Origin: Nibrella viscosa | GTDB taxonomy: Bacteria; Bacteroidota; Bacteroidia; Cytophagales; Spirosomataceae | Direction: 5' to 3' | Length of the DNA: 64,000 nucleotides | NCBI RefSeq assembly: GCF_039541875.1 | Contig: NZ_BAABHB010000016.1 | Location: 62,001-126,000 of the forward strand | Shown here: positions 52,175 to 60,787 of the stretch, piece by piece | Layout of the letters: each line of letters starts with the position of its first letter | Position numbering within the stretch: the stretch's first letter is position 1 | The notes under the pieces: model-generated | What the model saw: the letters and a program-made list of their open reading frames with translations, nothing else | What the model was told of the DNA's origin: nothing | Databases searched by the model: none | Program-made: the position numbers and the translations under genes

Positions 52175-54958
52175 ATGGCGAAGCGTACCCTGAAGAACCT
52201 GGTTTGGATCGGACTATCGGCCCTGGTGCTGGGTGTTGGTTACTACGCAACCCACTCGTCGGACGAGGTCGACTTCAACAGGGAGGTAAAGCCTATCCTG
52301 AACAAAAAGTGTATGGCCTGCCATGGCGGGGTAAAAAAAGCCGGTGGCTTCAGCCTGCTGTTTCGCGAAGAAGCGCTGGGCAACACCAAATCCGGCAAAC
52401 CCGCTATCTTGCCCGGCGATGCCAAACACTCGGAGTTTATAAAGCGACTGACCCATAAAGACCCCGACAAGCGCATGCCTAAAAAAGGTGATCCGCTGAC
52501 GGACGAGGAGATCCGTATCCTGACCGACTGGGTCGATGAGGGGGCCGAATGGGGTACGCACTGGGCCTACCAGACTGTTGAGCTGCCGGCGGTGCCGACG
52601 GCTTCCTGGTGGGACAGGCTTACCGCTACCGTCTCCGGTGATCCTACCGCCAATTGGGTTAGTAACGACATTGACCATTTTGTGCTGGCTAAACAAAAGG
52701 AAAGAGGACTATCGCCCTCTAAACTGGCGGATAAAGCGACCCTGCTCCGGCGCGTGAGCCTGGATCTGACCGGCCTGCCCCCTACCGAAGCGCAGTACCA
52801 GCGATTCCTGAACGATAAACGGGCCAATGCCTACGAGATTGCCGTAGATTCGCTGCTGGCCTCGCCCGCCTACGGAGAGCGCTGGGCCGCCCTGTGGCTG
52901 GACCTGGCCCGCTACGCCGACTCCAAAGGCTACGAGAAAGACGACAGCCGGAATATCTGGCGGTACCGCGACTGGGTGATCAGGGCCTTTAACCAGAACA
53001 TGCCCTACAACCAGTTCATCACCGAACAACTGGCGGGCGATCTGCTGCCCAACCCCACCGAGGACCAACTCATTGCTACGGCCTTCCACCGCAACACCGC
53101 CAACAACGACGAAGGGGGGACGGATGATGAGGAGTTCCGGGTGTCGGCGGTGCTTGACCGGGTCAGCACCACCTGGGTGGCGTTCAACAGCACCACCTTT
53201 GCCTGTACGCAATGCCACAGCCACCCGTATGATCCGTTCCGGCACGAGGATTTTTACAAGTACACGGCGTTCTTCAACAACACCCGCGACGAAGACGTGA
53301 TGGACGAATCGGCGCACCTGCGGTTCTTCAACGAAAACGATCAGCCCAAACTCGACTCGCTCACGACCTGGCTAAAAACCAATGTCTCCGAAGCGAAAGC
53401 CCGGCAATTCAACCACTTTGTCCGGACGGTGGAGCCCCGCATATACGCCCACCATTTCGACAGCTTCCGGAAAGGTACGGCCGAGCCCAGTTCCTATCTG
53501 GCCATGCAGAATGGCGGGACCTGCCGGCTGCCCAACGCACCGACCGTGGGCAAGGGCAAAATGCTGCTGTCATACGCGACAAAGAACGCCGGCGGTAGCA
53601 TTGAAATCAGGACCGATAGCCTGAACGGCCCCACCCTGGCTACCGTGAAGCTGGACACCTCCGGCAGTCGCAATTTCTGGAACGGCCTGACCTTGCTGAA
53701 GTGGGTGGATCTGCCCCGGTTCAGCACCCGGAAAGACCTGCATTTCATCTTCCGTAATCCCAGACTGACCGATGAAAAGCAGGACGTCTGTCTGGTCAAC
53801 TGGGTGATGTTTCTGGACGAAGACCTGCCCGGCACCGACAAACCGGGGTATGCTGCGCAGCTACGGAACCTGAATGACCTGCTGCTGACCCGGACCGACA
53901 ATGTGCCGATTCTGCAGGAAAACCCCCAGGAACTAACCCGCACCACCCGCATTTTCGAGCGCGGCAGCTTCCTGACACCCACCAAAGCCGTGCAGCCGGA
54001 CGTGCCCCATACCATTCTGCCGTTTCCGAAAGGGGCACCCCGCAACCGGCTGGGGCTGGCCAGGTGGCTGACGGCAAACGAGCATCCGCTGACGGCCCGA
54101 ACGATGGTTAACCGGATGTGGGAACAGCTATTCGGCACCGGGCTGGTAGAAACGCTGGAAGATATGGGTTCGCAGGGCTTTGTGCCCACGCACCCGGAAC
54201 TGCTCGATTACCTCGCATACCGCTTCATGCACGACTGGCACTGGCAGCTCAAACCGCTGCTGAAGGAAATCGTGCTCTCATCGACCTACCGCCAGGACGC
54301 CCACGCCACCGACGAACAGTTAACCCATGACCCGGTCAACCAATACCTGACACGCGGGGCGCGGGTGCGGCTCTCAGGCGAGCAAATCCGGGATCAGGCC
54401 CTGCTGGTGAGTGGCCTGCTCAGCCGGAAGATGTACGGCAAACCGGTGATGCCGTTCCAGCCGGAAGGGGTCTGGCAGGTGGTGTACAGCGGTAGCAAAT
54501 GGAAGCAGAGCGAAGGGGAAGATGCCTATCGGCGGGCCATTTATACGTACGTGCGCCGGTCGAGCCCGTACCCTGGCCTGAGTTCGTTTGATGGATTAAT
54601 CCGCGATGTATGTCTGGCCCGGCGCATTCGCACCAATACGCCCTTGCAGGCGCTGGTGACGCTGAATGATTCGGCCTTCGTCGAGATGGCGCAGCAGTTT
54701 GCGCTCCGTATGGAAAAGGAGGGAGGCCGCACCATAGACAGTCGCCTGCAAAAGGGCTATTTCTGGATGACTGGTCAGGCACTACCCTCCAGAAAGCAGG
54801 CGGTACTGAAAGGCCTGTACACCGACGCCCTGACGCGATTCCGCAAGGAGCCCCAGAAAGCCGAGCAGTGGTTTTGCGGAGCCGCACCCGAAACCGCAGC
54901 CCTCGCCCTCGTGGCGAATACAATGCTGAATATGGATGAATTTGTGACAAAAGAATAA
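52175..54958 (+). CDS. PSD1 and cytochrome c domain-containing protein (DUF1549/DUF1553)
   Basis: 927 residues: an N-terminal signal/anchor (about 7-27), a c-type haem motif CMACH (Cys46, Cys49, His50), a PSCyt1-like domain, DUF1549 (about 160-380, TLLRRVSLDLTGLPPTEAQY), a middle lectin-like region, and DUF1553 (about 640-900, NRLGLARWLTANEHPLTARTMVNRMWEQLFG). This is a large periplasmic family expanded in Planctomycetes and Bacteroidota and usually paired with DUF1501, as here. The catalytic role is poorly known; redox breakdown of polymers has been proposed. Confidence 0.9.
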   Translation: MAKRTLKNLVWIGLSALVLGVGYYATHSSDEVDFNREVKPILNKKCMACHGGVKKAGGFSLLFREEALGNTKSGKPAILPGDAKHSEFIKRLTHKDPDKRMPKKGDPLTDEEIRILTDWVDEGAEWGTHWAYQTVELPAVPTASWWDRLTATVSGDPTANWVSNDIDHFVLAKQKERGLSPSKLADKATLLRRVSLDLTGLPPTEAQYQRFLNDKRANAYEIAVDSLLASPAYGERWAALWLDLARYADSKGYEKDDSRNIWRYRDWVIRAFNQNMPYNQFITEQLAGDLLPNPTEDQLIATAFHRNTANNDEGGTDDEEFRVSAVLDRVSTTWVAFNSTTFACTQCHSHPYDPFRHEDFYKYTAFFNNTRDEDVMDESAHLRFFNENDQPKLDSLTTWLKTNVSEAKARQFNHFVRTVEPRIYAHHFDSFRKGTAEPSSYLAMQNGGTCRLPNAPTVGKGKMLLSYATKNAGGSIEIRTDSLNGPTLATVKLDTSGSRNFWNGLTLLKWVDLPRFSTRKDLHFIFRNPRLTDEKQDVCLVNWVMFLDEDLPGTDKPGYAAQLRNLNDLLLTRTDNVPILQENPQELTRTTRIFERGSFLTPTKAVQPDVPHTILPFPKGAPRNRLGLARWLTANEHPLTARTMVNRMWEQLFGTGLVETLEDMGSQGFVPTHPELLDYLAYRFMHDWHWQLKPLLKEIVLSSTYRQDAHATDEQLTHDPVNQYLTRGARVRLSGEQIRDQALLVSGLLSRKMYGKPVMPFQPEGVWQVVYSGSKWKQSEGEDAYRRAIYTYVRRSSPYPGLSSFDGLIRDVCLARRIRTNTPLQALVTLNDSAFVEMAQQFALRMEKEGGRTIDSRLQKGYFWMTGQALPSRKQAVLKGLYTDALTRFRKEPQKAEQWFCGAAPETAALALVANTMLNMDEFVTKE

Positions 54959-54959
54959 A

Positions 54960-54993
54960 TTACCCCCAACCCCCTTCAGGGGGTTGGGGGTAA
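54960..54993. repeat. Perfect palindrome between PSD1 and DUF1501 genes
   Basis: Sixteen-base arms (TTACCCCCAACCCCCT and its complement) around TC. It starts 2 bp after the PSD1 stop and is followed by TTAACCA-type repeats before the DUF1501 start (55031). It may attenuate rather than end transcription, since the two genes normally belong together. Confidence 0.8.
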
Positions 54994-55030
54994 AGCAACC
55001 AGTTAACCAATTAACCAGTCAACCTGCCCC

Positions 55031-56503
55031 ATGCCTCTCCACGACGAACTCCACCTCGAATCCGCCCGCTTCGCCACCCGCCGGCATTTTCTGAAACAAT
55101 GCACATCGGGCATTGGCATGATGGCCCTGGGTACGCTGCTGGGCGGCTGCGGAGATGATAAGAAGTCGGCCGGCCCGGATCTGAACCCGTTTGCCGTACG
55201 ACCGTCGCATTTTGCGGGGAAAGCCAAATCGGTGATCTTTCTGCACATGTGCGGCTCACCTTCGCAGTTAGAACTGTGGGACTATAAGCCGGAACTGGCC
55301 AAACTGGACGGTAAGCCCTGTCCGCCTTCGTTTCTGGAGGGCAAGAAGTTCGCTTTTATCCGGGGCGTACCCGATATGCTGGCCTCGGTCGGGCAGTTCA
55401 AACAGCATGGCGATTCGGGCGCGTGGATTTCCGATTATTTTCAGCACCTGCCCCTGGTAGCCGATGAGCTATCGTTTCTAAAAGCGATGTACACCGACCA
55501 GTTCAACCACGCGCCCGCGCAGTTGTTCATGCACACCGGCAGCGCCCGGCTGGGCCGCCCGTCCATGGGCTCGTGGGTAACCTATGGCCTGGGCTCCGAG
55601 AGTGACAACCTGCCGGGCTTTGTGGTGCTGACTTCCGGCGGCAAAACACCCGATGCCGGCAAGTCTATCTGGGGCAGCGGTTTCCTGCCCTCGGTGTACC
55701 AGGGCGTGCAGTGTCGGTCGGAGGGTGACCCGGTGCTGTTTCTGAGCGACCCGGCCGGGCTGGACCGGGATTTACGCAAAAAAGCCATTGAAGCACTGAC
55801 CGAGGTGAACCGGCAGCAGTACGATGAGTTTAATGATCCCGAAACGCTGGCGCGTATCGCGCAGTACGAAATGGCATTCAGGATGCAGGTATCGGTGCCG
55901 GAGGTAATGGACATCAGCAAAGAACCGGCCTACATTCATGACCTGTACGGCACCGAGCCGGGTAAATCATCGTTCGCCAATAACTGCCTGCTGGCGCGTA
56001 AACTGGTGGAAAAAGGTGTTCGGTTTGTGCAGCTCTACGACTGGGGCTGGGACACCCACGGCGATGGCGAAGGCACCTCCCTGGAAATCGGCCTGCGCCG
56101 AAAAACAAAACAGATTGATCAACCCATTACGGCCCTGCTCCTGGACCTGAAACAGCGCGGTATGCTGGACGAAACGCTGGTGGTCTGGGGCACGGAATTT
56201 GGTCGTACCCCCATGCAGGAAAATCGCAACGGCAAAAAGATGCCGTTCAAAGGCCGCGATCACCACACCGATGCCTTCACCTGCTGGATGGCCGGGGGTG
56301 GTATCCGCCGGGGCTACAGCCACGGTGAAAGCGACGAGTTCGGCTACTTCGGTCTCAAGGGCCGTACCCACATCCACGACTTACAGGCCACCATCCTGCA
56401 CCAGCTCGGTTTTGATCACGAGCAACTCACCTACGAATTCCAGGGCCGTAACTACCGCCTGACCGATGTGTCGGGAAAAGTAATCCGGGAAGTGGTTGCG
56501 TAA
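55031..56503 (+). CDS. DUF1501 protein with Tat/lipoprotein-type export signal
   Basis: 490 residues. The N-terminus has a twin-arginine pair (ATRRHFLKQ, Arg17-Arg18), a hydrophobic stretch and a lipobox-like LLGGC (Cys40), which suggests Tat export and possibly lipid anchoring. The body has the sulfatase-like DUF1501 motifs (IFLHMCGSPSQLELWDYKP, LYDWGWDTHGDG, VWGTEFGRTPMQ). It follows the PSD1 gene by 72 bp. DUF1501 and PSD1 proteins commonly occur as pairs and probably act together in the periplasm. Confidence 0.9.
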   Translation: MPLHDELHLESARFATRRHFLKQCTSGIGMMALGTLLGGCGDDKKSAGPDLNPFAVRPSHFAGKAKSVIFLHMCGSPSQLELWDYKPELAKLDGKPCPPSFLEGKKFAFIRGVPDMLASVGQFKQHGDSGAWISDYFQHLPLVADELSFLKAMYTDQFNHAPAQLFMHTGSARLGRPSMGSWVTYGLGSESDNLPGFVVLTSGGKTPDAGKSIWGSGFLPSVYQGVQCRSEGDPVLFLSDPAGLDRDLRKKAIEALTEVNRQQYDEFNDPETLARIAQYEMAFRMQVSVPEVMDISKEPAYIHDLYGTEPGKSSFANNCLLARKLVEKGVRFVQLYDWGWDTHGDGEGTSLEIGLRRKTKQIDQPITALLLDLKQRGMLDETLVVWGTEFGRTPMQENRNGKKMPFKGRDHHTDAFTCWMAGGGIRRGYSHGESDEFGYFGLKGRTHIHDLQATILHQLGFDHEQLTYEFQGRNYRLTDVSGKVIREVVA

Positions 56504-56611
56504 GGCCTGTTTTCATCTGAAATAGTAGTGAAAGCAGATTGACCGGCTGACATAATGGGAATAATTTTCGACAGATTGTTTCTGTTGCCGATGGGTGTCG
56601 TCTAAATCAGT

Positions 56612-57787
56612 ATGGTTTCCATTTGTATTGACGAAAACGACTCCACGCTGCTGGCCGTTACTTTTCCTGCCGATCCAGTCGGCAATGATATGATCCGCGC
56701 TGTTCCCGGTCGGCGGTGGAGTTACTCCCGCCGGTGTTGGGTTGTTCCCAACACCCGTGCCTCAGTTGTGCAGCTTGCCCGGCTGTTTGGTAAAGAATAC
56801 TGCCGGTTCGATGAGGCCGTGGTACGGCTATACAAACCAGCCGCGACACCAATAGAGGTTGAGCAGGCCACCAATCCAACTTGGCCTCCAGTTGGTAAAA
56901 ACCATCCTACTCAGAAGCTACTCCGATACAACCCGCCGATCCGGGAATACGATCGGCACCCTGTCATTGTTGCCGTCTCAGGAGCCCTGAAAATCCAGCA
57001 GTACAGCTACAAGACGCTAAAAAATTACAAGCAAGCCCTTATTGCGCTGATTCGGTATATAACGCCTAAGCTCGTAGACGAGTTGACGAAGCATCAGTAC
57101 CAGCAGTATCTGCTCTTTTTGCTGGAAAAGAAACGCCTGAGTGGCTCCACGCTCAACGTTCACATTAATGCATGGAAATTCTATTGCGAAAAGGTTTTGC
57201 AACGCCCAAAAGAATTTTACGACATTCAGTACCCAAGGAGACCCCACAAATTGCCGACTGTGTACAGCGTAGCGGAGGTGAAAGCTATTTTCGACGCTAC
57301 CACCAGCCTGAAATACCGCACCTTGTTCAAATTGGTCTACGCCACTGGTATGCGCGTCAGTGAAGTTGCCTCCCTACGGATTATCGATCTCGACCAGGTC
57401 CGAAGGCTCATCACAATTCGAGGTGGCAAAGGCAAAAAGGACCGCATCGTTATGTTTTCGGCGAAACTGGAAGCTACGGTTACAGACTACTTAAATCGCT
57501 ACCAGCCGAAAACGTATGTCTTTGAAAACGCAGAAACCCACGAACCCCTGATGACGCGGGCGATTCAACAGGTATATAGTGACACAGTATTGTATGCCCG
57601 CATACAGAAGCGGGGCGGTATTCATACATTACGACACAGTTTCGCCACGCATCTACTAGAAGCGGGTACCGACATCCGTTACATACAGCAGTTGCTTGGC
57701 CACGAAAGCATCCTGACGACCATGCGGTATACCCACGTAACCGCCGATAAAATCAGCACGATTAAAAGCCCACTGGACGACCTGTGA
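56612..57787 (+). CDS. Tyrosine recombinase (candidate array integrase)
   Basis: 391 residues. An unusual N-terminal segment of about 75 residues (WSYSRRCWVVPNTRASVV) precedes a SAM-like DNA-binding domain (about 100-205) and the catalytic domain. Catalytic residues are complete: Arg248 (ATGMRVSEVASLR), Lys273 (GGKGKKDR), His338-x-x-Arg341 (HTLRHSFATHLLEAG), His364 (LLGHES) and Tyr373. The C-terminus IKSPLDDL resembles the SPLD ending common in integron integrases, but the IntI-specific insertion before the His-box is absent. It points toward the cassette array beginning near 58458. Confidence 0.92.
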   Translation: MVSICIDENDSTLLAVTFPADPVGNDMIRAVPGRRWSYSRRCWVVPNTRASVVQLARLFGKEYCRFDEAVVRLYKPAATPIEVEQATNPTWPPVGKNHPTQKLLRYNPPIREYDRHPVIVAVSGALKIQQYSYKTLKNYKQALIALIRYITPKLVDELTKHQYQQYLLFLLEKKRLSGSTLNVHINAWKFYCEKVLQRPKEFYDIQYPRRPHKLPTVYSVAEVKAIFDATTSLKYRTLFKLVYATGMRVSEVASLRIIDLDQVRRLITIRGGKGKKDRIVMFSAKLEATVTDYLNRYQPKTYVFENAETHEPLMTRAIQQVYSDTVLYARIQKRGGIHTLRHSFATHLLEAGTDIRYIQQLLGHESILTTMRYTHVTADKISTIKSPLDDL

Positions 57788-58010
57788 GATCGTGACGCCG
57801 TAGCATCGGCCGCAACTGTAACAGGCTGTAAAACCTACTTTTCAGTACATAACCCTGCGTATAGCGTTTCATGCTACGCCGGATGCGTTTGAGCTCACCC
57901 CGTTTGGTGATGCGATACAGCTCATCATCATCGCCAAAGAAGTGGTTGGGGTAGCCTTCAATATCCCACACCCGTTGCACGGGCACCCGGTGTATATACC
58001 GTTCAATCAT
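57762..58010 (-). CDS. Small basic protein, convergent with the recombinase
   Basis: 82 residues, strongly basic, beginning MIERYIHRVPVQRVWDIEGYP and containing DDELYRITKRGELKRIRRS, a layout a little like NUMOD4 DNA-binding repeats. It overlaps the recombinase end by 26 nt on the opposite strand. It could be an accessory DNA-binding protein, or a conserved orphan. The frame reads well; the function is not determined. Confidence 0.5.
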   Translation of the reverse strand: MIERYIHRVPVQRVWDIEGYPNHFFGDDDELYRITKRGELKRIRRSMKRYTQGYVLKSRFYSLLQLRPMLRRHDLTGRPVGF

Positions 58011-58136
58011 TTGGTGAAGCCGGCATTTGATAATGTCAAGTAAGACATGTGGATTTGTTTACAAGGATAAGTCTTGATGTGATTACAAAAAAATGCGAAA
58101 TCAAAAGTGCTTGTAAATAAATGGCTTAGAGGCTGC

Positions 58137-58160
58137 TAGTTCCGCAAAATCGCGTACAAT
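58137..58160. repeat. 24-bp direct repeat, copy 1
   Basis: TAGTTCCGCAAAATCGCGTA plus CAAT; matches 58429-58452 with one G/A difference. The sequence after it (CTTATCGGGTG) weakly resembles the GTTGGGT site that follows copy 2. Confidence 0.8.
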
Positions 58161-58428
58161 AACCTGACTTATCGGGTGCTGTTTGCGTCGAACTTCACGG
58201 CCTGAGGAGATTCAGGAGAGATCCTTACCAGCCCCAACCAGGGCCGAAGTATCCATCACTATCCCAGACGCACTGAATCGAAAGATCCATTAACCGTTTG
58301 CTCAAAGTACACAAATTTAATTTGGAAGTTACTCCAATTGTCCTTTTGTTTGTTTTGGAACGTTAAGGCCAAAGCTACAAGCAGCGCGGAACCATAAAGT
58401 ACTTGACTATCAATTAATCAGTAGAAAA

Positions 58429-58452
58429 TAGTTCCGCAAAATCGCATACAAT
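58429..58452. repeat. 24-bp direct repeat, copy 2
   Basis: Second copy, lying 5 bp before the GTTGGGT site at 58458-58464. It could be a recombinase arm-binding site or a trace of an insertion. Confidence 0.8.
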
Positions 58453-58457
58453 GATAT

Positions 58458-58464
58458 GTTGGGT
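58458..58464 (+). other. Candidate attI-like core site
   Basis: GTTGGGT fits the integron core consensus GTTRRRY and is the first such site before the cassettes. The bases that follow (GAACACAACAGCC ... TTCCGGTCGACAGG) resemble those after the later attC-like sites. No upstream partner R'' site lies near, as expected for an attI rather than an attC. Confidence 0.4.
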
Positions 58465-58673
58465 GAACACAACAGCCAGTGAAAAAAGGGTGTGCTGGGT
58501 TCCGGTCGACAGGTCTGACGTCCCGGATGGGCAGGCTAAGAAAATTTGAAAAGGGGTAAACCCGCCACCGGTTGACAAGCCAGCCGCCCCGATTAGTCAG
58601 CTCTACAATAACCGCCAACAGAGAGCTAAATCAGCGCCTAATTTGTTGTATATTGTGGACACGCTACAAGGAC

Positions 58674-58895
58674 ATGAAAACGCTAACTGTCAACGATAAC
58701 GATTACGAGAAAGCTAAGGCGCTGCTACTAGAAAACGGGATTCCAATTGAATCGGAAGCTGACAGACCCATTCCTCTATTACGCAAGAGCAGTGCTAAAG
58801 CTGGTGAAACGCCAGCGGCTTTCGGCGGTATCTGGGCTAATGATGAACGCACAATGGCCTCAATACGGGCGAAAGCATGGCCAAAAAGAAGATAG
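58674..58895 (+). CDS. Antitoxin of a PIN-domain toxin-antitoxin pair (cassette 1)
   Basis: The start is set at ATG 58674 (73 residues), since upstream codons are not protein-like. A helical N-terminus (MKTLTVNDNDYEKAKALLLE) is followed by a linker and a basic C-terminus (FGGIWANDERTMASIRAKAW) typical of antitoxin tails that enter the PIN active site. It overlaps the toxin gene by 19 nt. No ribbon-helix-helix or AbrB signature is clear, so the antitoxin subfamily is unassigned. Confidence 0.8.
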   Translation: MKTLTVNDNDYEKAKALLLENGIPIESEADRPIPLLRKSSAKAGETPAAFGGIWANDERTMASIRAKAWPKRR

Positions 58896-59293
58896 TTCTC
58901 TGCGATTCTAATGTTTTATTCGACTACTTCAGAGGGGTACCGGCGATGGTACAGGAGCTAGAAGAGATTGGTTTCGACCGGCTATACCTTAGCGTAATAT
59001 CGGAAGCTGAGATGTACGTTGGCATGAAGCGGAGTGAAAAGCGGAAGACAGTAGAAACCATCAACAAGTTTAATGTGATTGGCTTTGATACTGAAATCTC
59101 ACGTCAGTTACTCAATCTTACTTGGGAGCATTACGCCAAGCGTCCCGGTATAGCTGATATGATTATTGCCGCTACGGCTCTCACATACCCTGTTGAACTG
59201 TTCACATTCAACAAGAAGGATTTCGAGTTTGTAGAAGGGATTACCTTTTACCGGCCTAAGTACAAACATCAATATGGACCGGAACAGAAATAG
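58877..59293 (+). CDS. VapC-like PIN-domain ribonuclease toxin (cassette 1)
   Basis: 138 residues forming a PIN domain with its acidic site: Asp10 (LCDSNVLFDYF), Glu43 or Glu45 (ISEAEMYVG), Asp94 (GIADMIIAAT) and Asp115 (FNKKDFEFV). VapC enzymes cleave RNA, often tRNA or rRNA, and are held in check by the partner antitoxin. Overlap with the antitoxin gene is 19 nt. Its stop lies 25 bp before the first attC-like element, which is the usual spacing in an integron cassette. Confidence 0.88.
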   Translation: MAKKKIVLCDSNVLFDYFRGVPAMVQELEEIGFDRLYLSVISEAEMYVGMKRSEKRKTVETINKFNVIGFDTEISRQLLNLTWEHYAKRPGIADMIIAATALTYPVELFTFNKKDFEFVEGITFYRPKYKHQYGPEQK

Positions 59294-59318
59294 ACGAACA
59301 TTATTCAGGGTGAGCAGC

Positions 59319-59422
59319 TTCCGGGCGACAGGATGCACTCCGCATATGTGAGCTTTTCAGCCCAACCGTCCATGTGCGTCAAGGTTCCCTTTGGTCACCA
59401 GCGCCACCTGCGGTCGTTGGGT
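59319..59422 (+). repeat. attC-like element 1 (104 bp)
   Basis: Begins with TTCCGGGCGACAGG; 41 bp later GCCCAAC (59360-59366) and GTTGGGT (59416-59422) form the ends of a hairpin with arms including CCGTCCATGTG. The 63-bp hairpin part differs from element 2 (61697-61759) at only a few positions. Core sites fit RYYYAAC and GTTRRRY exactly. Confidence 0.75.
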
Positions 59423-59482
59423 GGTTAGCAGAGGTGCTCGTTAAAATTCTTGGCTACAGTTAACTTATGTATTGAATTTATT

Positions 59483-60418
59483 ATGAAATATTTATACCTG
59501 CTCCTGTATTTATTCTGCTGTAATAGTCTGTTTGTCCACTCCGTATGTGCTCAACCAAAGGCAAGCATTCCGTTGCCAACAGTCACCCCGGATGCGTTTC
59601 AGGTAATCAGACAGTTGTATCAGTACGATAAGGCTCTACCACCTGCTGTCAACGTAGTCAGTAAGCAGAACTTGCCAGATGGTACTCAGGAGAAGATTAT
59701 CTTCGCAGGCCAGAATAATACATTTGTACCTGCCTATTTGGCGCTGCCTAAGACTGGGACAGCGCCGTTTCCAATCGTATTTCTAGTCGATGGAATTACC
59801 GGGTCCAAAGACCGCTGGTTTCAGGATAATAACTGGCCTAAAGGGATACAGGTGGTCAAAGCGTTATTGCAATCCGGCTTTGCGGTTATGGCCTTAGATG
59901 CTGTTTATCATGGTGAGCGAACCGCAGAGAGTAACTACTCAGGTGTTCCTAACCCATTTCAGTATCCGTACACGGCCCGTCGCATGTTTGTTCAAACTGC
60001 CGTTGAATACCGGCAAGCCCTAGATTATGTCTCTACCCGGGCGGATATAGATTCGACGCGTATTGGTATGTTAGGGTTAAGCATGGGTGGAGTGGTGAGT
60101 TTTATCCTAACCAGTATAGATCCCCGCATAAAAACAGCCATTGCAGGTTTGACGCCCATTCATCAACTGGTTGAGCCTCAAGTTAAAGAGCAATTTGTGG
60201 TCTTTGCTCCTTCAACCTTTGCTGGGTCAATCCGGGCTAATTCTTTTCTTATGTTTATGGGAACTCGGGATGTTTACTATACGATGGACGAAGCTCGCCA
60301 GTTGTATGATCGGATACCTCTAAAGCAGAAGGAGTTTATGGAATATAACACTAATCACACTCCTCCAGTGGAGTATATTCAATTGGTTAAGGATTGGTTT
60401 AACACCCGGTTAAAATAA
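59483..60418 (+). CDS. Exported alpha/beta hydrolase (cassette 2)
   Basis: The start is set at ATG 59483 (311 residues), giving a signal peptide ending in HSVCAQ. The hydrolase fold has the nucleophile Ser200 in LGLSMGGVVS, and the dienelactone-hydrolase/acetyl-xylan-esterase-like motifs VFLVDGITGSKD, ALDAVYHGER and NTNHTPPV (candidate His). An esterase or peptidase role outside the cytoplasm is likely. It lies between attC-like elements 1 and 4 as a single-gene cassette and is AT-richer than the chromosomal genes before the recombinase. Confidence 0.85.
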   Translation: MKYLYLLLYLFCCNSLFVHSVCAQPKASIPLPTVTPDAFQVIRQLYQYDKALPPAVNVVSKQNLPDGTQEKIIFAGQNNTFVPAYLALPKTGTAPFPIVFLVDGITGSKDRWFQDNNWPKGIQVVKALLQSGFAVMALDAVYHGERTAESNYSGVPNPFQYPYTARRMFVQTAVEYRQALDYVSTRADIDSTRIGMLGLSMGGVVSFILTSIDPRIKTAIAGLTPIHQLVEPQVKEQFVVFAPSTFAGSIRANSFLMFMGTRDVYYTMDEARQLYDRIPLKQKEFMEYNTNHTPPVEYIQLVKDWFNTRLK

Positions 60419-60585
60419 TAATGTACAGACACCGCGTTGGCGGCCGACAAAAACATGCTGCACGTCTCCATAAGCGTTAGTAGCCAAATTCTTGTATTAC
60501 GCCGGTTAAAACTATGCCCTTGGCGATTGTCAATACACCCTTGGGGGTGTTGGTTGGAAATACAACAATTGCTTCAAATTCCAGC
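60419..60585. other. Spacer after the hydrolase cassette gene
   Basis: 167 bp with several GTTGG and GTTAGT motifs but no frame. It may be the remnant of another small cassette or attC. With the element that follows, the gene-free stretch reaches 60787. Confidence 0.3.
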
Positions 60586-60699
60586 TTTCGGGTGACAGGA
60601 CGCCAAGCAGCCCAACCGCCACCGAGGGTGTAGAGGTCCGAAGTAGCGTTTGTTTTTGTAAATTTTGTGGCACTCCATCAGCCTTCGGGGTTATTGGGT
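60586..60699 (+). repeat. attC-like element, divergent copy
   Basis: TTTCGGGTGACAGG, then GCCCAAC (60610-60616) and ATTGGGT (60693-60699) as outer sites with partial arm pairing. The right core has A in place of the usual first G. The hairpin is longer (90 bp) and less regular than the others. The following bases (GGATACACCAGCAATGCATAAG) resemble the start of the other cassettes. Confidence 0.5.
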
Positions 60700-60787
60700 G
60701 GATACACCAGCAATGCATAAGCGCCAGCGTTCCGGCGATAGGTCAACCACCCCGGTTAGGTTGGCTCTTTTTCGCTGCCTTTACTAC

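Larger units (their letters stand above)
58011..58457. other. AT-rich non-coding stretch before the cassettes
   Basis: About 450 bp with no convincing gene. It holds both copies of a 24-bp direct repeat (58137-58160 and 58429-58452) and ends at a GTTGGGT site. The position is where an attI-like entry site for the array would be expected. Confidence 0.5.

Noticed and set aside
53494..54189. A Ser/Arg-rich frame opposite the PSD1 gene
   Set aside because: Composition typical of antisense shadow.
56612..57787. Canonical IntI integrase
   Set aside because: No IntI-specific insertion before the His-box; kept as an IntI-like candidate only.
60665..60787. Upstream start for the Rpn gene
   Set aside because: The extra codons run through the attC-like core and are not protein-like; ATG 60788 begins the conserved sequence.
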